Assembly (NCBI GenBank): GCA_003427395.1
Contig: BFEA01000151.1
Location: 2,644,866 to 2,669,067, forward strand
Direction of reading: 5' to 3'
Length of the DNA stretch: 24,202 nt
From: Chara braunii
Taxonomy: Eukaryota; Streptophyta; Charophyceae; Charales; Characeae
A program made the translations under genes and the position numbers. The notes under the pieces are model-generated. The model saw nothing but the letters and a program-made list of their open reading frames with translations. It ran no database searches and was not told the DNA's origin. Within the stretch, counting starts at the first letter, position 1; each line of letters starts with the position of its first letter. Below are positions 18,381 to 24,202 of this stretch, in pieces.

Positions 18381-18608
18381 CGAGGTTCTATGCCTTTCGT
18401 GTTTTAGTCTTTCAACCCTCCCTACTTATCGTACACTGGTTCTTGCCGCTATCCCCGACTCATACACGTACAATTCTAACCCCCCCCTTTTTCCCGTTGT
18501 GCACCATTTACGGCCTACTGTACACACTCCCTTTCTTATGTTACACCTCAATTCACAAGCATCCTCCATACTCAGGTCTTTTCGCGGTGTTCGATCCCTC
18601 GGCCTCAT
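18381..18608. other. spacer between P3 and P2
   Basis: No ORF is supported. The spacer shares the short word TCGTGTTTT with the P2-P1 spacer and is otherwise unremarkable. Confidence 0.4.
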
Positions 18609-19415
18609 TTAGTCGAACCACAACACCTCAAATAGTTTGAAGACATCATCTACGTAGGAGGGTGCGGCCGCTGCCTCCCGGCTAACTATGGCGTCCCAAG
18701 ACTCCGCCTCCACCTCTAGGCGGTCATACCTGCCTATTCTTAGGACGATGATGACTTTCTCGGCTTTATCTCCGTAGGAGGGCCCATATTTCAATGAGAG
18801 CCTATAGAACTCCTCAGTCAGCCAGACACACTCTATATGCACCTTTCTCATGGAGTCGGCTACTTCTAAAATGTGCTCAAACCCCCCAAACCACTCGGCT
18901 ATGAACTCCGGTACCCAAGCCGTTATTCGTAGACTTGGAGGCTTAAGTTCCTTCCATCCTCCCATCACAACTCTGCTACTAACTTCGTTCCATCCCTCGT
19001 TGGCGAACCGCTTGCCTTCTCTCCGGGTTCGGGCCTCTGCATCCCCTCGAAGCCACATCGGGTCCTGTCCCATTGCTAATATAGTGCAAGACAGGTGTCA
19101 TCCATCCTCGGAAAGGACAATCGTTCCGACTGACTCTACCTTGCCCTCTGCTATATCATCCCAACCTTCCTCTTCCCTTATCGGGTTCCAAATTCGTTCT
19201 ATCCATACATATGACAACTCCCGGGCAACCTCAAACCCAATCCAGTCGCACGTGATCCCCCTCCATCCGTTCCCTGTTGGTATAGGCATTTCTATTCCTC
19301 CTCTGAGCCACCGTGGTTCCCAACCTTTGAAGGTGTATTCCACCATCCTTTCTTCTCTAGTCATCTTTTCCTTTCCTGCACAATACCAGGCCACCCGTCC
19401 TTCCCATATCGACAT
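18609..19415 (-). pseudogene. P1-family first member (P3), nonsense-broken
   Basis: Two open segments, 19415-19098 and 19073-18609, are in the same frame and separated by TGA at 19098-19100. The TGA falls inside the family block (E/D)GW...A.G.DP, at the position of an invariant Trp in P1 and P2, so a TGG to TGA change is the simple explanation. Downstream blocks match: VVMGGWKEL, VPEFIAEWFGG, DSMRK, EEFYRLSLKYGPSYG, VIIVLRI and YVDDVFKLFEV. The likely start is ATG 19346 (MVEYTFKGWEPR), about 18 residues before IEMPIP, as in the siblings. The full frame from that ATG is about 245 codons. No promoter or 5' LTR was recognised upstream. Confidence 0.72.
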
Positions 19416-20082
19416 CGAGGGTTACCTCGAGTGCCTAAATACGTCAGTCGTTCGGGCATTCACTTCCATCGGTCTGACAAGAATCAGCCTTTCCCAAAAC
19501 CATGCTACGAGAAGCTACTAATCGCCTCCGAGGCTTCGTCTTTGTCCGCACGCAGTGGTACTCCCTCCGCCAACCAACATGCTAAGCCTCGCCTGAGGAG
19601 ATTTCACACCCCGTCCGGCAGATCATCGAGCCGAAGCCCGTCACCGCTCGAACGAGAATGCTACTAATCAACCGACGTGACAAACTCCCGTCCGACAGCT
19701 CGGTGGTCTGACCTCCACATATGAACACACGGCAGCCTACAAAAAAGAACGGTGTTTCTCAACCCGCACTGGCCGGTGCAGACCAATCCTTTCCTTCCGA
19801 AAGGCAGGACGCTCGAATCCCATCATGCAAACACAAGTCCCAAGCGGAACACACATAGTACAAGTGTCATTCCCTTGGTGCACCCAGCGCTTCCTACCCA
19901 TAACTCACAAATTTTCTCTCAGGACAATGAGTGTCACTCCCCCTACTTTCATACATAGTGGTTGGTTCCTTCTCGTAAGAATTTTCAAGGGTGAGCTAGT
20001 TTTCCTTGGGGTCTAGCAACTCCCTTCATTTCCCTTCTCTTCACTTGTCTGTTCTTTCATAGGGTAGGATTGTTCCTTCCTG
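19416..20082. other. no recognisable gene
   Basis: Open frames are short on both strands. I looked on the minus strand for a fourth P-family copy (GW, GPF and YVDD blocks) and for an LTR copy and found neither. Confidence 0.4.
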
Positions 20083-20724
20083 GTGACCCGTTGTGTTCAT
20101 GTTGGTTTCTTCAAACATTTCAAAAATAAGTGCAAAGTCCATGAACCCACTAGGCTCAAAGAAGAAGATAGAAGGGCCCCCGTTTGGTCGGATAACTCTG
20201 CCGCAGGATTTTCATTGGAACCTGGTCTAAGCCAAACACCAACCGCCTGCCAGGTAACCGGAACCCTTCTTTCATACGAAGAGGAAGGGTCGACATGCGA
20301 CTTGCCCAAGGCTTCCCTGGACTGGCGAACACCAGCACCGGACGAAGGAGGGCTAGAGTCATTCCTCAAAGGAAAGGCTGATCAAGTGCATAGCATGCAG
20401 GTTATACCTCCAAACCTGGCCATGCCATGCGCCCAACCACTCTCAAATCTGATTTTTCACAAGGGAAAGAGCAAACACAAGTCCATTTTCCTTATCTTGG
20501 GTTGTGTACACCTTCAATGCGTCGAGCGCCCCCATCAGAATCGCAAGGGTCAATTTAACCCCATGCCCGTCACCTCCACCATTTTTGTAGGGCCAAACCC
20601 CGGTAGACTTTCGAGCCTTAGTCGACCTCACTGCGGGTCCCAGTTGGCTCGGCCCGCCCACGCTCACGCTCACGCTCAGGGCGCAGGCTGTTCGTCCCGA
20701 GGTCACCCCCACCTAGTGCTTTGA
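20083..20724 (+). CDS. 213-codon ORF, no recognised family, doubtful
   Basis: This is the longest plus-strand frame outside shadows of the retroelement. It opens MTRCVHVGFFKHFKNKC and ends with a His-Ala run (AHAHAHAQ) caused by a CGCTCA microrepeat near 20,660. I see no domain, signal peptide or membrane span, and the opposite strand has two open frames of 90 codons in the same place. It may be chance or a gene fragment. Confidence 0.2.
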   Translation: MTRCVHVGFFKHFKNKCKVHEPTRLKEEDRRAPVWSDNSAAGFSLEPGLSQTPTACQVTGTLLSYEEEGSTCDLPKASLDWRTPAPDEGGLESFLKGKADQVHSMQVIPPNLAMPCAQPLSNLIFHKGKSKHKSIFLILGCVHLQCVERPHQNRKGQFNPMPVTSTIFVGPNPGRLSSLSRPHCGSQLARPAHAHAHAQGAGCSSRGHPHLVL

Positions 20725-21640
20725 GATGGATGGGGGTGGGCCATCGCGCGAGAGAGCTTTGACGTTAGGGATGTAGCTCAACCCTCACGCCGGGTGGTAG
20801 TCTCGCTAATCGTTCCACAACGCTGATTTTTTTTTTTTTGCTTATTTGTTGTGTTCTCATGCAATTGCTCCTTCCAATGCGCAGGGAGTCCAAGGATTCT
20901 TTGAGTGTTTCTCTTCTCTTGTGCGTAGGCTAAGCGTCATCCTTAGGCCACACACCATTTCCCTAAGCATTGTGGCTATATGGCGTCATCGGGGTGCGGC
21001 GGAGCCGTTCTCTCCCTCGCCTCTACTCATCCATCGGGTCTCACAATTTGCTTACTTCCTTATTGAAGTAGGCCCCTTAGTCTTTTCGGGGTCCTCATAT
21101 GCATGCACACACAACATCACATTTCTCTTGGTACGATTGCACTCTCATTCACACTCCAAGTCTCAAGCGCAAATGAGTTGGCTCTATGTCAAGGGTCCCA
21201 TAGCCCCTTTGTTCCTCTTCCCTTTCCCTCTTGGTGCCCAGTTCCTCTCGCCCCTATCCCGCTCAAGGCATTTTTAGCCATCACTCACCTGCACAATACC
21301 ATACAAGCAAGAAGATCCATACAATCCCCCGTTGGGGGTCAACACATAGCCCTTCCCACATGCCTATCTTTTCAAGTTATTTGGCTGCTCTTTGTTTCAT
21401 CTTGTTGCTCAATCAGCCCATTCTCTTCTCATAGTCATGCAGTCGGGGAAATGGTTGAGTCAAACTGACCTGTCTTTCAACTTATGCTTTCTCCGGATCT
21501 CGTCCTTTCCCCACTTTTTCCCAATGCCCCCTTTTATTTACCTTCTTGGTGGCACAAGGGACCGACTACCCTTCCCTTGCCCTCTCTCTCCACCAAGTGA
21601 GGTCTGGTCTCTCTTTACTGTTCGCATCCTGACAATGTAA
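20725..21640. other. no recognisable gene
   Basis: The stretch is pyrimidine-rich with a T run at 20827-20839 and many CTC/CTT words. Plus-strand frames (for example 20846-21277) lack recognisable domains. Confidence 0.4.
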
Positions 21641-21649
21641 CAAGTGAGG

Positions 21650-21781
21650 GGAGAGTGATTAGTCATATACCAAGTGAGGGGAAGGGAGAGAGGGGGCTAG
21701 GCGAAGGGAGAGAGAAGAGGGAAAAGTGTGGGTGAGAGAAAGGAGAGAGAGAGCGGAAGAGAGGAAAATAGAAGAGAAGAG

Positions 21782-21783
<2 letters not shown>
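21650..21783. repeat. purine-rich low-complexity tract
   Basis: The tract is GAG/GGA-rich, with the word ACCAAGTGAGG recurring (also CACCAAGTGAGG near 21,592), and leads into the pure dinucleotide tract. Confidence 0.7.

Positions 21784-21845
<62 letters not shown>
21784..21845. repeat. (GA)n microsatellite, about 31 units
   Basis: This is an uninterrupted GA dinucleotide run. The Arg/Glu and Leu/Ser frames through it are artefacts. Confidence 0.97.
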
Positions 21846-21847
<2 letters not shown>

Positions 21848-22019
21848 GTATCTAGTCCTAATCAAGTCATCACCCCGTAGTAGCAGCCAAATATCGATCA
21901 CTCATCCCATAGCGAAGGATCAGCCATCCGTGAACCGGAGTATTACAATACATGATTTTGATAATGAGATATTTGAGGGGTACATCCATTTGTAAGAAGA
22001 AGCGACTAAGTACGTCCGG

Positions 22020-24202
22020 AATACTTCAGCAAACAAGAACTCACAACAATAAGTTAAAACTAGTGATAAGCACATGCATATGAAGGAGAGATCAATTCAG
22101 AAGGAACTGGTACATCACAACACATATGATCTTGACAAGGCTAGATCTAAAAAAAACACACGCACATAGAGGGAAGATCATCCGGAAGTAGTACCATGAA
22201 AAACACATGCACATGAAGGGAAGATCATCCGGAACATCACACCAAGTATGAACATGACAAGGAGATGCTAGAACTAAATGGAAAGCACATGCACAAAGGA
22301 TAAGGGATCAACTAAGTAAAAATACGGAACATGAACTTGACAATGGGAGACTAGACTAGTGGAAAGCTTATGCACAAGGAGAAAAGATTAATAAAGTGAA
22401 GATCCGAAACATCACATCAAACTTGAACTTTGACAATGAGAGGCTAAACTAGTAGGTGCACATGCACAAGAGAGAAGAAAACAACTAAGTAAAGATCCAG
22501 AACATGAACTTGACAATGAGAGACTAGACTAGTGGAAAGCACATGCACAAAGAGTAGAGATCAACAAAGTAAAGATCCGGAGTTTCACATCAAACATAAA
22601 TTTGACAATGAGAGGCTAGACTAGTGGAAGCACATGCACAAAGAGAAGAGTTCAACGAAGTGAAGATCCAGAACATCACATCACACTTGAACTTTGACAA
22701 TGAGAGGCTAGACTAGTAAGTGCACATACACAAGAGAGAAGAGAAGAACTAAGTAAAGATCCGGAACATGAGCTTGACAATGAGCGACTAGACTAGTGGA
22801 AAACACATGCACAAAGAGTAGAGATCAACAAAGTAAAGATCCGGAGTTTCACATCAAACATAAATTTGACAATGAGAGGCTAGACTAGTGGAAAAGACAT
22901 GCACAAGGAGAAGAGATCAACAAAGTAAAGATCCGGAATATCACATCACACATAAACTTGACAATGAGAGGCTAGACTGGTCGAAGCACATGGACAAAGA
23001 GAAGAGTTTAACTAAGTGAAGATCCGGAATCATCACATCACACTTGAACTTGACAATGAAAGACTAGACTAGTGGAAAGCACATGCTCAAGGAGAAGAGA
23101 TCAACAAAGTAAAGATCCGAGATATCACATCACACATAAACTTGACAATGAGAGGCTAGACTAGTGGAGGCTCATGCACAAAGAGAAGAGTTCAACTAAG
23201 TGAAGATCCGGAACATCACATCACACTTGAACTTGACAATGAGAGGCTAGGCTAGTGGAAGCATATGCACAAAGAGAAGAGATCAACTAAGCAAAAATCC
23301 GGAACATGAACTTGACAATGAGAGACTAGACTAGTGGAAAACACATGCACAAAGAGTAGAGATCAACGAAGTGAAGATCCGGAACACCACATCAAACATG
23401 AACTTGACAATGAGAGACTAGACTAGTGGAAAACACATGCACAATGAGAAGAGATCAACTAAGCAAAGATCCGGAACATGAACTTTACAATGAAAGACTA
23501 GACTAGTACACCCACATACACAAAAGAGAAGAGTTCAACTAAGCGAAGATCGAGAACACCACATCAAACATGAACTTAGACTAGTGGAAAACATATGCAT
23601 AATGAGAAGAAATCAACTAAGTGAAGATCCGGAACATCAAATCAAACATGAACTTAGACTAGTGGAAAACACATGCACAATGAGAAGAGATCAACTAAGC
23701 AAGGATCTGGAACATGAACTTGATAATGAGAGACCAGACTAGTGGAAAACACATGCACAATGAGAAAAAATCAACAAAGCAAAGATTCGGAACATGAACT
23801 TGACAATGAGAGACTAGACAAGTGGAAAGCACATGCACAAAAAGTAGAGATCAACAAGGCAAAAATCCGAAACATTACATCAAACTTGAACTTGACAATG
23901 AGAGACTAGACTTGTGGAAAACACATGCACAAGGAGAAGAGATCAACAAAATAAAGTTTCGGAACATTACACCTAGTATGATCATGACAATGTGTGACTA
24001 GACTAATGAAAGCACATGCACATGAACGGAAGATCATCCGGAATATCATACCAAGTATGCACAAGACAAAGAGATGCTATAACTAGATGGAAAACACATG
24101 CATATAGAGGGAAGATCATCCGGAACATCACACCAAGTAGGAACATGACAATGAGTGGCTAGACTAATGAAAAAACACATGCACATGAAGGGAAGATCAT
24201 CC
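22020..24202. repeat. satellite array, about 26 monomers of 75-95 bp
   Basis: The core AACTTGACAATGAGAG, CTAGACTAGTGGAAA and CACATGCACAA recurs through to the window end. CACATGCAC-type marks sit near 22070, 22157, 22200, 22287, 22370, 22460, 22540, 22631, 22720, 22802 and so on to 24176. The inner subfamily (about 22,290-23,950) has GAGATCAACAAAGTAAAGATCCGGAA; the flanking subfamily (22,020-22,290 and after 23,990) has a shorter GGAAGATCATCCGGAA. Within the inner part, long monomers of about 92 bp carry an ATCACATCA segment that short ones of about 77-80 bp lack. The array leaves the window at its right end. Confidence 0.95.

Noticed and set aside
15906-19415. 5' LTR or tRNA primer-binding site near gag
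   Set aside because: No segment resembling 7566-7796 and no clear tRNA 3'-end complement found by eye.
20768-20822. tRNA-like start (GGGATGTAGCTCAACC)
   Set aside because: Only an A-box-like word; no anticodon arm, no GGTTCGA-type B box and no acceptor stem could be folded.
21726-21995. Arg/Glu repeat ORF and antisense Leu/Ser ORF
   Set aside because: Translation of the (GA)n tract.

Overview
The window looks like repeat-dominated nuclear DNA of a plant-lineage eukaryote. The evidence is a decayed Ty3/gypsy-type LTR retrotransposon, a fragment of an intron-era DNMT3-type cytosine methyltransferase, many tandem repeats and a satellite array, with no prokaryotic gene organisation. DNMT3-type enzymes are kept in mosses and other non-flowering plants. 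The style of the retroelement, with a long single-frame gag-pol and a DPTNV-type RNase H motif, resembles elements I associate with charophyte algae such as Chara. That species guess is inference and is not proven by the sequence.

Layout, left to right. 1-150 is a 91-bp direct duplication, followed by a purine microsatellite to about 460. About 1,030-3,720 has no gene but carries some twenty short perfect or near-perfect hairpins, and part of it is a diverged 1.43-kb duplication in which stems differ in sequence yet still pair. 3,658-3,761 is a 26-bp tandem repeat. 4,463-5,119 (minus) is a dead DNMT3-like C-terminal fragment. 5,221-7,566 holds three minisatellites (about 61 bp x 9, 55 bp x 3, 40 bp x 6). 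7,566-7,796 is a candidate 3' LTR with a purine tract beside it.

From about 8,278 to 19,415 everything coding is on the minus strand. Reading 5' to 3' along that strand there are three tandem, mutually homologous unknown ORFs (P3 at 19,415-18,609, P2 at 18,380-17,541, P1 at 17,490-16,606). Then come gag, protease, reverse transcriptase, RNase H and integrase (16,139-9,585), an extra unknown ORF after integrase (9,489-8,278), and the candidate 3' LTR. Gag through integrase was evidently one reading frame. It is now cut by at least two in-frame stops and five single-base frame changes, and several signature residues (Gag knuckle Cys, protease DTG, RNase H Asp) are substituted while the RT YIDD box and integrase D,D35E triad survive. 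I found no second copy of the LTR on the right side, so the 5' end is missing, too diverged, or outside the element I can define.

19,416-21,780 has no gene I can recognise. 21,784-21,845 is a (GA)n tract and about 22,020 to the window end is a satellite array of 75-95 bp monomers in at least two subfamilies.

The most novel content is the triplicated P family, together with the post-integrase ORF, and the covarying hairpins of the left third.
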